Position numbers and translations under genes: made by a program. A DNA stretch of 64,000 bases. It comes from Pseudomonadaceae bacterium (GTDB taxonomy: Bacteria > Pseudomonadota > Gammaproteobacteria > Pseudomonadales > Azotimanducaceae). The notes under the pieces were generated by a model that was not told the origin of the DNA, searched no databases, and saw only the letters and a list, made by a program, of their open reading frames with translations. Numbering within the stretch: position 1 is the first letter of the stretch; each line of letters begins with the position of its first letter. Below are positions 19,673-29,777 of the stretch, piece after piece. Location: positions 434,001-498,000 of the forward strand of contig JANSXA010000002.1 in assembly GCA_024743175.1 (NCBI GenBank), written 5' to 3'.

Positions 19673-20188
19673 TCAATTGTCGTGTGACACAGGGGTGACG
19701 GGTATCCATATTTCCAGTCCGCCCTCTCCCGTCATCGGATTGAAGCTTTCACCATACTTTTCAAACCACGGTGCTTCGATGACAGATCTGTCAGAAGCAG
19801 GCAGCCAGTCAGACCATATGGCGTCACAGGTATCGCGCACGTTGGCAACATGGCCCGGGTGAGAGAAAACCAGGTAGTGTTGTGGTGCCAGGTCCAGGCG
19901 AACCAGATTTTCCGGGCAGGCAGTGCCTTTACTCAGCTCTACCCCAGCTAAATAGTCAAAGCTGACGTCACTGCCATTATAAATTACACCATAAGTAGTG
20001 GGATTTTCCGCCGGGCTTAGCCGAGCCAGGATCTGACCAAGCGACTGCCACTGATCCGGGATTTGCCCTACATTATCAAACGGGTAGTAGCGCGAAATAC
20101 CAGCAATTGAGAGTTTGTCTCTCAGCACTTCGCTGCGTGGCTCTTGCAGGGTTGCGGCTTTGTTGTGTTGCATAAGAACAGGCTCCAT
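19673..20188 (-). CDS. GyrI-like/AraC effector-binding domain protein
   Basis: YGVIYNGSDVSFDYLAGVEL...LVRLDLAPQHYLVFSHPGHVANVRDTCDAIWSDWLPAS...GEGGLEIWIPV. Confidence 0.8.
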   Translation of the reverse strand: MEPVLMQHNKAATLQEPRSEVLRDKLSIAGISRYYPFDNVGQIPDQWQSLGQILARLSPAENPTTYGVIYNGSDVSFDYLAGVELSKGTACPENLVRLDLAPQHYLVFSHPGHVANVRDTCDAIWSDWLPASDRSVIEAPWFEKYGESFNPMTGEGGLEIWIPVTPVSHDN

Positions 20189-20198
20189 TAATTCCAGG

Positions 20199-21374
20199 TC
20201 ATTGGTGTGACGCTGCGCTCTCACCTGTTCGGGCGTTTTCAGAGGATGGTACCGTGTCGTCGTAAAGCCGACGCACCATCTGATCCTGCCATTTCACCTT
20301 GAGATACTGGGGCTCGAACTCCGGCGAGCGCTGGACCACAGTGAGCGTGGTGGATACACCTACTACAATCGAGGCGACGGCGATCAGCCAATACGCCTGT
20401 TCGTAGGGATCGCGGGTTTTATCTTTCATGCGCTGTTTTGTACCAACCCATTTGTCTTCGAAAACAAGCCCATCAACACGGACGTTATCAACTGAGGGTT
20501 GAGGTGGCAGCCAGGTCACACCGTTACTGGGCACGCGCAGCAGGCCATTGGCCTCAAGCTCAGGAATCTCACGCAGAGTATCCGTACGTTTCGCAAGGCT
20601 ACGGACGTCCCGCGCCCAACCTTCATTGTCACGATAGGCAGAGGCCGCCAGCCTTTCCGCAGGCTCCACCAGATGTTTTGCCAGGCCGTTCAGCAGTTCA
20701 CTGACCCAGGGCGCTGGCCAGTAAAGTGCCTGCACCAGACGGCCAAAAACCAGCCAACGCCATTGGTTCTGTTTGAGCTGAGCCAGCTGACTGAGCAACA
20801 TGACGTCTATCAAACCCGCCGGCCAGTTTACAGTCGCAGCTGGCACACAAATAATTGCAGTTTGAGATTTACCCAGTCCAGCGCCCACATGCCAGCCCTG
20901 TTCGGCGCCACCGGCACAGACATGAACATCCTGCAGGTAGGCAAGTCGCTTCTGCCAGTGCTGGCACCTTGCGGCCAGCTTTGCCGGGGCAGCTGGATAT
21001 TGTTGCGCCGCTGCCCGCGTCTGACTCATGATCTTAAACGCCTTGTTAGCGTGGTAAGCCACACCCAACAGCCAGATCAGCAGCAGGACGCTGGCTGCAT
21101 GTCCCGGAACCGGCGTCGAAAATGCGCGAAACTCATCAACAGGGACAGGTACCTGGACGTTGAACAGATACACACAAAGCGGCACGCCGATCAGCGCCAG
21201 CAGCGCGCCTTTGCGATACAACACCTGTAAAGTCGACCCCATCTGGCCTGGCAGTAAGCGTGTGAAGCCATAAAGAACCAGAGTCAGCAGAAACGCCAGC
21301 AGCAATACCCTGCCAAAATCCGGTAGCGTGTCGAGCGCCATGGCAAGGTAAGTCAACGGGTTCAAATCAACCAC
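20199..21374 (-). CDS. Membrane protein resembling M56 (BlaR1-type) peptidase with degenerate catalytic motifs
   Basis: Several N-terminal TMs; DVMLLSQLAQLKQNQWRWLVFGRLVQALYWPAPWVSELLNGLAKHLVEPAERLAASAY aligns by eye with HELAH...ExxxD of M56, but catalytic residues are substituted. Confidence 0.5.
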   Translation of the reverse strand: MVDLNPLTYLAMALDTLPDFGRVLLLAFLLTLVLYGFTRLLPGQMGSTLQVLYRKGALLALIGVPLCVYLFNVQVPVPVDEFRAFSTPVPGHAASVLLLIWLLGVAYHANKAFKIMSQTRAAAQQYPAAPAKLAARCQHWQKRLAYLQDVHVCAGGAEQGWHVGAGLGKSQTAIICVPAATVNWPAGLIDVMLLSQLAQLKQNQWRWLVFGRLVQALYWPAPWVSELLNGLAKHLVEPAERLAASAYRDNEGWARDVRSLAKRTDTLREIPELEANGLLRVPSNGVTWLPPQPSVDNVRVDGLVFEDKWVGTKQRMKDKTRDPYEQAYWLIAVASIVVGVSTTLTVVQRSPEFEPQYLKVKWQDQMVRRLYDDTVPSSENARTGESAASHQ

Positions 21375-21900
21375 CGGCGATCATCTGATAAAGGTGTCGG
21401 AAAGACATATCCAGACCCAGCACAGCCAGTACATAAAGCCCCATCACGCCAGCACCCTGCAGCAGGGGTTTGCTCAAACCCCAGGCGACCACGCTGGCAG
21501 CCCCGTAAAGTGCACATGCAGCAATCAGATACGCGGTTGCAACACGCAGGTTCTGTTCAAGGCCGGTAAGATTCAAACCCACACCCAACAAGGCGAGTAA
21601 GCTGTCTACCAGAAGACTGATCAAGACCAGTACAACTAGAACTTTTGCCAGCCTCAGGCGGGTGATTTTTGCGGTTAACAGGACCATCATCAGCATGAAC
21701 ATGGTCACTTCGGCAAACACGCGAAGAATCACAAATACCACTGTGTCCTGGAAATAAAGCGCCTGAGCGGCGGCGCTGGCAGCCACCGCCAGCAACAGCG
21801 AATAGCGTCCAAGCCGTTGGGAGTAATAGATCCGCTCCGGCGAGCCACGCAAAAATACGATGCGTATGACGTCCCGCAACAGCCCCAAAACAAACGCCAT
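21367..21900 (-). CDS. Hypothetical multi-TM membrane protein
   Basis: 177 aa, about 5 hydrophobic segments, overlaps downstream gene by 8 bp. Confidence 0.6.
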   Translation of the reverse strand: MAFVLGLLRDVIRIVFLRGSPERIYYSQRLGRYSLLLAVAASAAAQALYFQDTVVFVILRVFAEVTMFMLMMVLLTAKITRLRLAKVLVVLVLISLLVDSLLALLGVGLNLTGLEQNLRVATAYLIAACALYGAASVVAWGLSKPLLQGAGVMGLYVLAVLGLDMSFRHLYQMIAGG

Positions 21901-21915
21901 GAGTTAGAGGATTCC

Positions 21916-22821
21916 CTAACCTTTCATGCTGGAGAGGAACTCCAGAGTACGGTCGTAAGCACCGTCTTCGGTGTTCATGATCGCTGCATTGAAATCAGTG
22001 ACACCCATATCCGCAAAGCGCTTTATTTCACCACGCAGCTGATTTTCATCACCGACAATGGCGATATCTGCCGGTCCTGCAGCCCCTTCGCGATCCAGCA
22101 TGGCGCGATAGCTGGGTAACTGACCATAGATGGTCAGGTCTTTAGCAATTTTCTCTTTAGCCTCATCCACGTTGGTGGTCAGCACAATGGGCATCCCTGC
22201 AACAACGGTAGGATCCGCATTACCCGCATCATGTAGCGCAGGCAGAATGTGGCCATCCATGGTTTTCGGGCCCACCATCCAGGTATTGGTGCCATCAGCC
22301 AGCTGCGCCGCCAGCTTCAGCATAACCGGACCTAGTCCAGCAATAACAACGGGCAGGCGCTCCGCCCCAGGCACATCCAGTGCCACACCGCGCACGCGAT
22401 ACTGCTCTCCTTCAAAATTAACCTGTTCACCTCGGGCCAGCGGCATCAGCACACTTAAATACTCACGCATGTGTTTGGCCGGCTTGTCGTAGGACATGCC
22501 CAGCATGTCTTCGATCACTACTTTGTGCGATAGCCCGATACCCAGGGTGAAGCGGTTGTTGGTCGCAGCGGCTGTCGTAAGGGCCTGCTGCGCAATCGCG
22601 GTAGGATGGCGCGGATAGGTGGGTGTGACCGCGGTACCCAGGCCAATACGCTGTGTTTCCCGGCCAATCAGCGCAAGTGTGGTGATGGCATCAAAACTGA
22701 AGATATTGGCCAGCCAGACATTGTCCAAACCCGAGTTTTCGGCGTTTTTCGCCACCTCAATCACGTCGTCGAGGGTATTATTGGCCCCATCCGCGCCGAT
22801 CATCACTCCAATTCTCATCAA
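21916..22821 (-). CDS. LLM-class F420-dependent oxidoreductase
   Basis: MRIGVMIGADGANNTLDDVIEVAKNAENSGLDNVWLANIFSFDAITTLALIGRETQRIGLGTAVTPTYPRHP. Confidence 0.9.
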   Translation of the reverse strand: MMRIGVMIGADGANNTLDDVIEVAKNAENSGLDNVWLANIFSFDAITTLALIGRETQRIGLGTAVTPTYPRHPTAIAQQALTTAAATNNRFTLGIGLSHKVVIEDMLGMSYDKPAKHMREYLSVLMPLARGEQVNFEGEQYRVRGVALDVPGAERLPVVIAGLGPVMLKLAAQLADGTNTWMVGPKTMDGHILPALHDAGNADPTVVAGMPIVLTTNVDEAKEKIAKDLTIYGQLPSYRAMLDREGAAGPADIAIVGDENQLRGEIKRFADMGVTDFNAAIMNTEDGAYDRTLEFLSSMKG

Positions 22822-22935
22822 TTTTCTCCCAAATTCTGTAAAACCTTGACGCTAGGCTCACTCACTGTGGCTTTTAATTCAAGGTACAAAAACGGCATAA
22901 TCCGCCGCCTTCTCTTCTAATCACCGGATAACAAC

Positions 22936-23598
22936 ATGTCTGATAAAGAAACCATAGCCATTCTGGGTGGCACAGGTGACCTCGGTACAGGTCTGGCCAT
23001 ACGCTGGTCCAAAGCAGGTCACAAAATTGTGATCGGTTCACGCACGCTGGAAAAAGCACAAACCGCCGTAGATGCATTGCACGAAATCAGCCCGGACACG
23101 CCTGCTGTGGCCATGGAAAACCTTGATGCAGCCGCTGCCGGCGATATTGTGGTGTTGACCGTGCCGGCAGAACATCAGATCTCTACCCTGGATTACGTCA
23201 AAGACCATCTGCAGGGCAAGATCCTGATCGATGTCACTGTTCCTCTGGTACCGCCCAAAGTCGGCACGGTACAATTACCGGCAGAGGGCAGCGCAGGCAA
23301 ACGTGCCCAGGACTTTCTCGGTGAAGACGTCATGGTTGTCACCGCTTATCAGAATATTGCCGCACACCTGCTGCAACAGGACGTTGAAATCGAATGTGAC
23401 GTGCTGGTTTCAGGTAACAAGAAAGCCGCTCGTGAGAAAGTCATCGAGCTGTCGAAGGCGGCTGGCATGACCGCCTGGCATGCAGGACCTATCGCCAACT
23501 CCGCAGCAGCAGAAGCACTGACCTCGATACTGATTCAGATCAATCGCAGCGGCATCGTGTCACACTCCGGTATTAAAATTATCGGCCAGGAACACTGA
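22936..23598 (+). CDS. npdG: NADPH-dependent F420 reductase
   Basis: IAILGGTGDLGTGLAIRWSKAGHKIVIGSRTLEKAQ; next to cofE/cofD. Confidence 0.92.
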   Translation: MSDKETIAILGGTGDLGTGLAIRWSKAGHKIVIGSRTLEKAQTAVDALHEISPDTPAVAMENLDAAAAGDIVVLTVPAEHQISTLDYVKDHLQGKILIDVTVPLVPPKVGTVQLPAEGSAGKRAQDFLGEDVMVVTAYQNIAAHLLQQDVEIECDVLVSGNKKAAREKVIELSKAAGMTAWHAGPIANSAAAEALTSILIQINRSGIVSHSGIKIIGQEH

Positions 23599-23602
23599 CA
23601 CC

Positions 23603-24373
23603 GTGACGTCGGGTTTTTCCGTCATTCCCATACCCGGCGTGCCGATGGTTGTGCCGGGTGATGATCTGGGTGAAGTGATCCGCGCAGCACTAAGTGCTGC
23701 GCACGTTACTCTGGTAGACGGCGATATTGTTTGTCTGGCGCAAAAAATTGTCTCCAAAGCAGAGGGCCAACTGGTAGCCCTTGCTGATGTCACGCCGTCA
23801 CAGGAAGCTATCGAACTGGCGGAAAAAACGCTTAAAGACCCCCGCATGGTAGAGCTCATCCTCAGGGAAAGCAGTGAAGTCATGCGGCACAAGCCCGGCG
23901 TTCTGATCATGCGACACCGGCTCGGCCTGGTGGGTGCTCATGCCGGCATAGACCAGTCAAATGTAGATCACAGCGATGGCGAGCAGGCCCTGCTGCTACC
24001 TGAAGATCCGGATGCCAGCGCCCAGCGTCTGCGCGAAAATCTTGCCGCCAACAACAACGTTCAGGTGGGTGTAGTGATCACAGACAGTCAGAATCGCCCC
24101 TGGCGCATGGGTACAACCGGTGTTGCTATTGGGTGTGCCGGCCTCACTGTGCTTGAAGACTATCGAGGCGGCAGTGACGTATACGGGCGCGAACTCAGAG
24201 TAACACTGATTAATCGTGCGGATGCGATTGCCGGTGCGGCAACCCTGGTTATGGGTGAAACCACGGAAAAGATTCCGCTGGTGATCGTGCGCGGTTTCGC
24301 GCCTGATGTGGATACTGAAAACCAGAACGCCGCCATCATCAATAGACCGATTGAAGAAGACCTGTTCCGCTGA
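23603..24373 (+). CDS. cofE: Coenzyme F420-0:L-glutamate ligase
   Basis: GDIVCLAQKIVSKAEGQ, GVVITDSQNRPWRMGTTGVAIGCAGL, DVYGRELRVTLINRADAIAGAATLVMGETTEKIPLVIVRG. Confidence 0.95.
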   Translation: MTSGFSVIPIPGVPMVVPGDDLGEVIRAALSAAHVTLVDGDIVCLAQKIVSKAEGQLVALADVTPSQEAIELAEKTLKDPRMVELILRESSEVMRHKPGVLIMRHRLGLVGAHAGIDQSNVDHSDGEQALLLPEDPDASAQRLRENLAANNNVQVGVVITDSQNRPWRMGTTGVAIGCAGLTVLEDYRGGSDVYGRELRVTLINRADAIAGAATLVMGETTEKIPLVIVRGFAPDVDTENQNAAIINRPIEEDLFR

Positions 24374-25293
24374 TGAGTAAAATTCTCGCCATAACCGGCG
24401 GTGTTGGCGGCGCTAAACTGGCGCTGGGCCTCAGCAAAATACTCAGCGCGGACGAACTCGTTTTTGCGGTGAATACCGGGGACGACTTTGAACACCTGGG
24501 TTTACATATCTCTCCGGACATCGACAGCCTGACCTACGCCCTGGCTGAAGAGAACAATCAGGAACTGGGATGGGGCCGTGCAGGTGAAACCTGGCAATTC
24601 ATTGAAACCTTAGGACAACTTGGCGGCGAAAACTGGTTCCGTCTTGGCGATAAAGATCTTGCACTGCATATGCAGCGCACACAGATGCTGCGTTCAGCCT
24701 CGACTTTGACTGAGGCGACAGCCCACATCACCCGGGCTTTTGGCATCACACACACCGTTGTGCCCATGACGGACGACGCAGTGCGCACGATTGTCCACAG
24801 CGATCAGGGAGCACTCGCCTTCCAACATTATTTCGTGCGTGAGCAGTGCAGGCCAGCGGTTTCAGGTTTTGAATTTGCTGGTATCGAATCTGCAAACCTG
24901 AACCCCATAATTGCAGAGACGCTTGAAGATTGCCGTGGGGTGATCATCTGCCCCAGTAATCCCTATGTCTCAGTAGACCCGTTACTGTCGCTACCTGGGA
25001 TGCGCGAGGCGTTGCGGAACATCCCTGTTATTGCTGTATCACCGATCGTCGGCGGCATGGCCATCAAGGGTCCAGCAGCAAAAATGATGCAGGAACTTGA
25101 CGTCCCCGCCAGCGCGCCTGCGGTTGCTGCACACTATGGCAACTTGTTAGATGGCTTTGTCATGGATCTAACGGATGCTGATCAGCGCAGTGAAATTTCC
25201 GTGCACACACGCGTCACGGAAACGATTATGAATTCCCTCCAGCGGCGCATTGAACTGGCCCGCTTCTGCGTTGAGTTTCTGCACGCGCTCTAA
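24373..25293 (+). CDS. cofD: 2-phospho-L-lactate transferase
   Basis: ITGGVGGAKLALGLSKIL, VNTGDDFEHLGLHISPDIDSLTYALA; ATGA coupled to cofE. Confidence 0.95.
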   Translation: MSKILAITGGVGGAKLALGLSKILSADELVFAVNTGDDFEHLGLHISPDIDSLTYALAEENNQELGWGRAGETWQFIETLGQLGGENWFRLGDKDLALHMQRTQMLRSASTLTEATAHITRAFGITHTVVPMTDDAVRTIVHSDQGALAFQHYFVREQCRPAVSGFEFAGIESANLNPIIAETLEDCRGVIICPSNPYVSVDPLLSLPGMREALRNIPVIAVSPIVGGMAIKGPAAKMMQELDVPASAPAVAAHYGNLLDGFVMDLTDADQRSEISVHTRVTETIMNSLQRRIELARFCVEFLHAL

Positions 25294-25389
25294 CGCCATC
25301 AAGCAACACTGTGCCGGCTACTTGATTGGTCCAAATTCCGGTGTCACTATGCCAGCTGAAGCAGGTCGAACGATAACGCCTAGTGTAAT

Positions 25390-26220
25390 TTGACACAGAG
25401 ATGTGCAGAGGGGCAGATCATGATACGCGTGGCATTGATATCCGTTGTGCTCACCATTGTGCTCACGCTGTCGGGGTGTGTTTCACTTCCGGATTCCAGC
25501 CAACAGGCCATTGAACTGGGCCAGCAGCGCTTCGACTCCGATTATCAGTTTGCAATTGTCAGCTACTACAACGACACGCAAATTGCGTCCAGTACTCCCA
25601 ATCGAATAGCCGAGTCTTTCACCGCAAATACGGACCGCGAATGGCTGCGCATTCTGCTGGCATCGCAGCAGCGACAGGAAGACAAAGAACGACAACTGGC
25701 CGCCGCTTCTCAAGCGTATAACCTTGTCCCTGGCGTGGCAGACATCGAGCAGTTGTTCGGTGACACCCTGCAAACCTACCTGGGTGTCACACCCGTCTAT
25801 TTATCCCGTGCAGAGATTCGGCGTCGATTGAATGAAGAATTCATGGAATCGTCAGCAATGATGCACGCCAAAGCGATGGCTGCTGAACAGAATCATGACG
25901 CGGTATTGGTTGTCTATTTCCAACCGCTCCTGGCAGAAGTGGACGGTTTCCCTTTCGGCTACCAACTCACCTATGAAGCCACGGTCGCTGCAAGATCAAG
26001 CAAAGCGGACCGCCTGATGTATTTTGTTAAGCGCTTCTACCCGTGCGAGCGAAAGGTAATCTCCAGTGCTTCCAATGCCAATGCTTTTGAAGCTATGAAA
26101 AACTGCGAGCAGAACATCCATGTCGCCATTGTTGAAGACTTTATGGAATTTGCGAAATCCGCGGGCGTTGTATCAGCTGCTGATACGCCAGATCAGGCTG
26201 GCTTCGTCAATCTCAACTGA
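25390..26220 (+). CDS. Hypothetical lipoprotein
   Basis: Lipobox VLTLSGC after hydrophobic leader; remainder unrecognised. Probable start MIRVALI at 25420. Confidence 0.55.
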   Translation: MTQRCAEGQIMIRVALISVVLTIVLTLSGCVSLPDSSQQAIELGQQRFDSDYQFAIVSYYNDTQIASSTPNRIAESFTANTDREWLRILLASQQRQEDKERQLAAASQAYNLVPGVADIEQLFGDTLQTYLGVTPVYLSRAEIRRRLNEEFMESSAMMHAKAMAAEQNHDAVLVVYFQPLLAEVDGFPFGYQLTYEATVAARSSKADRLMYFVKRFYPCERKVISSASNANAFEAMKNCEQNIHVAIVEDFMEFAKSAGVVSAADTPDQAGFVNLN

Positions 26221-27204
26221 CGCGGTTTTCTGCTGTCGCTGAGAAGCCAGAGTGCCGCGCCACATTTCGATCCAGCACGCCAAAACTGTCGAGCGCTCCT
26301 CGCCCTGCAGACCGCGAACGATACGCAGGCCACGTTGCGTAATTTCCTGTTTGCCCGCATGCCGACCTGAATCAATTATATCTCCCATTCCCTCAAACAT
26401 TCTGGCCAGATAAATCCCGGCAGCGGCTACATCCCCTTCCTGCAGACCAATCATCTCGAGGGTTTCCTGGTAATACTGCAGACCGATGAGCCGAGCGGCC
26501 AGGCCGCCCAACGCATTGGTTTCGTCATCGCCTATGACCGACCGCAGTTCGCAAAGTCCATTGCGCACATACTCCATGGCATAGTTTCGACTGGCTTTTT
26601 CGAGCCTGAGCTCATTCCACTGATCGTCAGGAGGCACCGGCTGGTCTTCAGATCGATAGGGTGGCGGTTGCTCATCTTTGGCGAACCGAAGCCGCTCGTC
26701 CGGGGCCAGATCATAATCGTACTCATAGAAATATCCACACAACCCATACTCTCCGGTCATATCTTGCGAAACACAGACAAATCCAAGACGTGGATTGCCC
26801 AGCGATACGCCATTGTGTGCATACCAACCGTTGAGAAAGCCTCGGCTCACTTCTACCGGCACCCCGCAGATCGCAGGTCCGGCGTACATCCAGCGCGGAT
26901 AACGGAAGCGCACCCAGGCTTTGCGGTCGGTCTCGGCCATGTACTCAACACCCACACCACCCATATTGTTGGATAAAACATGATATTGAGCGCAGGCAAC
27001 CGCATGTGGTAGATCTGACAAACCCAGCTTGTCAAAGCTAGATAAAAACTTCTCCACATGCTGGCGGCGAAACAGATTGAACATCCACTTCTCCATGACC
27101 TGCGGCCCTTTGCGCGTGGCCACCATCAACTGCAGCCCCAGAATATAAGCGTGGTGGATGTGAGCCTGGGCGCGGATGGCGGAGGCTTGCGAGATCTCAG
27201 ACAC
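26173..27204 (-). CDS. Conserved hypothetical protein
   Basis: Long ORF with normal protein composition; no family confidently recognised. Confidence 0.55.
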   Translation of the reverse strand: MSEISQASAIRAQAHIHHAYILGLQLMVATRKGPQVMEKWMFNLFRRQHVEKFLSSFDKLGLSDLPHAVACAQYHVLSNNMGGVGVEYMAETDRKAWVRFRYPRWMYAGPAICGVPVEVSRGFLNGWYAHNGVSLGNPRLGFVCVSQDMTGEYGLCGYFYEYDYDLAPDERLRFAKDEQPPPYRSEDQPVPPDDQWNELRLEKASRNYAMEYVRNGLCELRSVIGDDETNALGGLAARLIGLQYYQETLEMIGLQEGDVAAAGIYLARMFEGMGDIIDSGRHAGKQEITQRGLRIVRGLQGEERSTVLACWIEMWRGTLASQRQQKTASVEIDEASLIWRISS

Positions 27205-27211
27205 TATCGCT

Positions 27212-27700
27212 TCAACTTAACGCGCGCCATTCAGTGCTGGCCCGATCAGCCAGCAGATCTTCTCCAAACTCACGAGACAGATAGCAGAACTCAAGTTGCA
27301 GGTGATTTGGATCGTGAAAGTAGATCGACTGGCACCAGCCATGGTCAACCACCTCGGTGACGTTGACACCTTTGCCTGCCAGTTCTTCTCGTTTGCTCAG
27401 AAGCTCGGATTCGTCATCTACACGAAATGCAAAATGCACAACGCCACCCTGAATACCCAGACCGCGGTTCAATCCCGTGTCGAAATCGTTAGGAATTCCC
27501 GGTACGTCGGTACACTCCATGAAAGCAATAAGCTCGCCATTACCGGCATCCAGGAAGGCATGGCGAATGGTGCCGCCCGCCTGCGGCTGCATCAGATCAC
27601 AAACCCTGGTCTCAAAACCGAGGATATCTTCATAGAAAGCCAGTGTTGCATCCATGTCATGCGTGGCCAGACCAAGATGGTGTAAACCTTTGTTTGCCAT
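27212..27700 (-). CDS. VOC/glyoxalase family protein
   Basis: MANKGLHHLGLATHDMDATLAFYEDILGFETRV...SIYFHDPNHLQLEFCYL. Confidence 0.92.
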   Translation of the reverse strand: MANKGLHHLGLATHDMDATLAFYEDILGFETRVCDLMQPQAGGTIRHAFLDAGNGELIAFMECTDVPGIPNDFDTGLNRGLGIQGGVVHFAFRVDDESELLSKREELAGKGVNVTEVVDHGWCQSIYFHDPNHLQLEFCYLSREFGEDLLADRASTEWRALS

Positions 27701-27770
27701 TAACTCTTCCTCTAACATGTAATTTCAGTGAGCATACAATATTGACGGGCAAGATGAACAGGGAGGGGAG

Positions 27771-28169
27771 ATGATCGAAACATTCAATTGGTGGGCAATT
27801 ACAGTCTCTACAGTGCTGGCCTTTGTGCTGGGTGGCCTCTGGTATGGGCCGCTGTTTGGGCAGGCGTGGATGCAGGCAATTGGTAAAACCGAAGCGGATA
27901 TTCAGCCGACTCCCGCACCGTTTGTTATCAGCTTTTTCACAGCACTGCTGACGGCGGTTGTGCTGGCCTGGTTGATTGGAGCACTGGGGGTCACAACATG
28001 GCTGGGCGGCGCCACAATCGGGCTGGTTACCGGTATCGGCTTTATTGCAACTGCGATGGCTTCGGATACCGCATTCTGCGGCTGGGGCATGAAGCTGTTC
28101 ATCATTCAGGCTGGATACCGTGTGTTGTACAGTATTCTTATGGGTGCTGTTTTAGGCGGGTGGCAGTGA
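27771..28169 (+). CDS. DUF1761-like membrane protein
   Basis: NWWAITVSTVLAFVLGGLWYGPLFGQAWMQAIGKTEADI. Confidence 0.85.
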   Translation: MIETFNWWAITVSTVLAFVLGGLWYGPLFGQAWMQAIGKTEADIQPTPAPFVISFFTALLTAVVLAWLIGALGVTTWLGGATIGLVTGIGFIATAMASDTAFCGWGMKLFIIQAGYRVLYSILMGAVLGGWQ

Positions 28170-28205
28170 CCACAACCGCTTAGCACCTGGGATCGTTTGC
28201 AGCGG

Positions 28206-29777
28206 CTAGACAATGCCGCTGCTGTGGTTCTGCCAGTAGCGATCCTTGAGCAGACGCTTGTAGAGTTTGCCGGTGGGTAGCCTGGGTAACTCGTCTTCAA
28301 AATCGATTGATCGCGGACTTTTCTGTCTGGAGAGATTTTCTATGCAAAACGCCATCAACTCATCCGCCAGCGCAGGAGAGGGTTCGATGCCCTCCATCAG
28401 TTGCACCACTGCTTTGACTTCTTCACCAAGGTCTTCGTTGGGTACGCCAAACACCGCTGCATCTGCGATTTTGGGATGAGTGATCAGCAGGTCTTCGGTT
28501 TCCTGGGGATAAATGTTCACTCCGCCGGAGATGATCATGAAAGTTGATCGGTCTGTCAGGTAGAGATAACCGTTCTTCAGGTAGCCCACATCACCTACGG
28601 TGCTCAGAGATCCGTCACTTGAGGTGGCTTCTTCGGTTTTAGCGGCGTTGTTGAAATAGCTGAACTCAGTGGCAGTTTTGAACCAGAGTTCGCCGGGCAC
28701 ACCTTCCGGACAGGGATTTCCATCTTCATCCAGCACATGGAGCTCACCAAGAATGACCTTGCCAACACTACCTCTGTTGGCAAGCCACTCTTCGCTGTTG
28801 AGTGCTGCAAACCCCAGCCCTTCAGTCGCGCCATAGTATTCATGGATAATGGGACCCCACCATTCAATCATCTGTTCTTTTACTTTTGCAGGGCAGGGGG
28901 CGGCCGCATGAACCGCAACTTCCAGGGATGACAAGTCGGCGCCGTCGCGAATGTCCTGGGGAAGTTTCAACATACGGCTGAACATCGTCGGTACCAGTTG
29001 GCTGTGGCTGATCTGATACTCGCGTACATAACGCAGATAATCTTCAGGATCGAACTTTTCCATGATGACAACAGTGCCACCCTTGCGGATTGTCAGTCCC
29101 GTCGCCGCTTGCGGTGCTGAGTGATACAACGGTGCCGGTGACAGATAGATCATGTCTTCACGATACTGCCAGAGGTCCATCAGGAAATGGTAAAGCGGCA
29201 GACAATCTGCGGGTTCGTTTTCAGGTAACGGGCGCATTATGCCTTTGGGTCTGCCGGTTGTGCCTGACGAGTAGAGCATTGGGGTGCCCAGCGCCTCATC
29301 TTCAATAGGCGTGGTTGGATAGTCTGCAACTGCTGCTTCAAAACTGCGGAATTCAGTTCCGTTCGCGAGCTTTTCAGGCAGTTCATCATCAGAGGCGCCA
29401 ACCACCAGGCATAGCGTTATGGCAGGGCTTTCCGCCAGCGCCGTTGAAGCAACCGCAAGCTTATCTTTGGAAACGATGAGCACACGTGATTCGCTGTTGT
29501 TCAATATGTAAGCAAGTTCATCACCTTTGAGATAGTGATTGATACACGTGTAGTAGAGCCCGCTGCGTTCACCGGCAGCACAACACTCAAGATAGCGATT
29601 ATTGTTTTCCATGAAGATGGCGTAGTGATCCAGCCTCGCCAGACCCCGATCCCGCAGAAGGTGAGCCAGCCTGTTGGCTCTGGCTTCGAATTCGCGATAG
29701 GACACTGCTTCACCTGTGCCAGCCATGATGAAAGCCGGTCTGTCGGGGTTTAAGTGAGCATATTTACCTGGATACAT
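28206..29777 (-). CDS. Acyl-CoA synthetase (AMP-binding)
   Basis: MLYSSGTTGRPKGIMRPL, EYYGATEG, YLTDRSTFMIISGGVNIYPQETED, LPTGKLYKR. Confidence 0.95.
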   Translation of the reverse strand: MYPGKYAHLNPDRPAFIMAGTGEAVSYREFEARANRLAHLLRDRGLARLDHYAIFMENNNRYLECCAAGERSGLYYTCINHYLKGDELAYILNNSESRVLIVSKDKLAVASTALAESPAITLCLVVGASDDELPEKLANGTEFRSFEAAVADYPTTPIEDEALGTPMLYSSGTTGRPKGIMRPLPENEPADCLPLYHFLMDLWQYREDMIYLSPAPLYHSAPQAATGLTIRKGGTVVIMEKFDPEDYLRYVREYQISHSQLVPTMFSRMLKLPQDIRDGADLSSLEVAVHAAAPCPAKVKEQMIEWWGPIIHEYYGATEGLGFAALNSEEWLANRGSVGKVILGELHVLDEDGNPCPEGVPGELWFKTATEFSYFNNAAKTEEATSSDGSLSTVGDVGYLKNGYLYLTDRSTFMIISGGVNIYPQETEDLLITHPKIADAAVFGVPNEDLGEEVKAVVQLMEGIEPSPALADELMAFCIENLSRQKSPRSIDFEDELPRLPTGKLYKRLLKDRYWQNHSSGIV

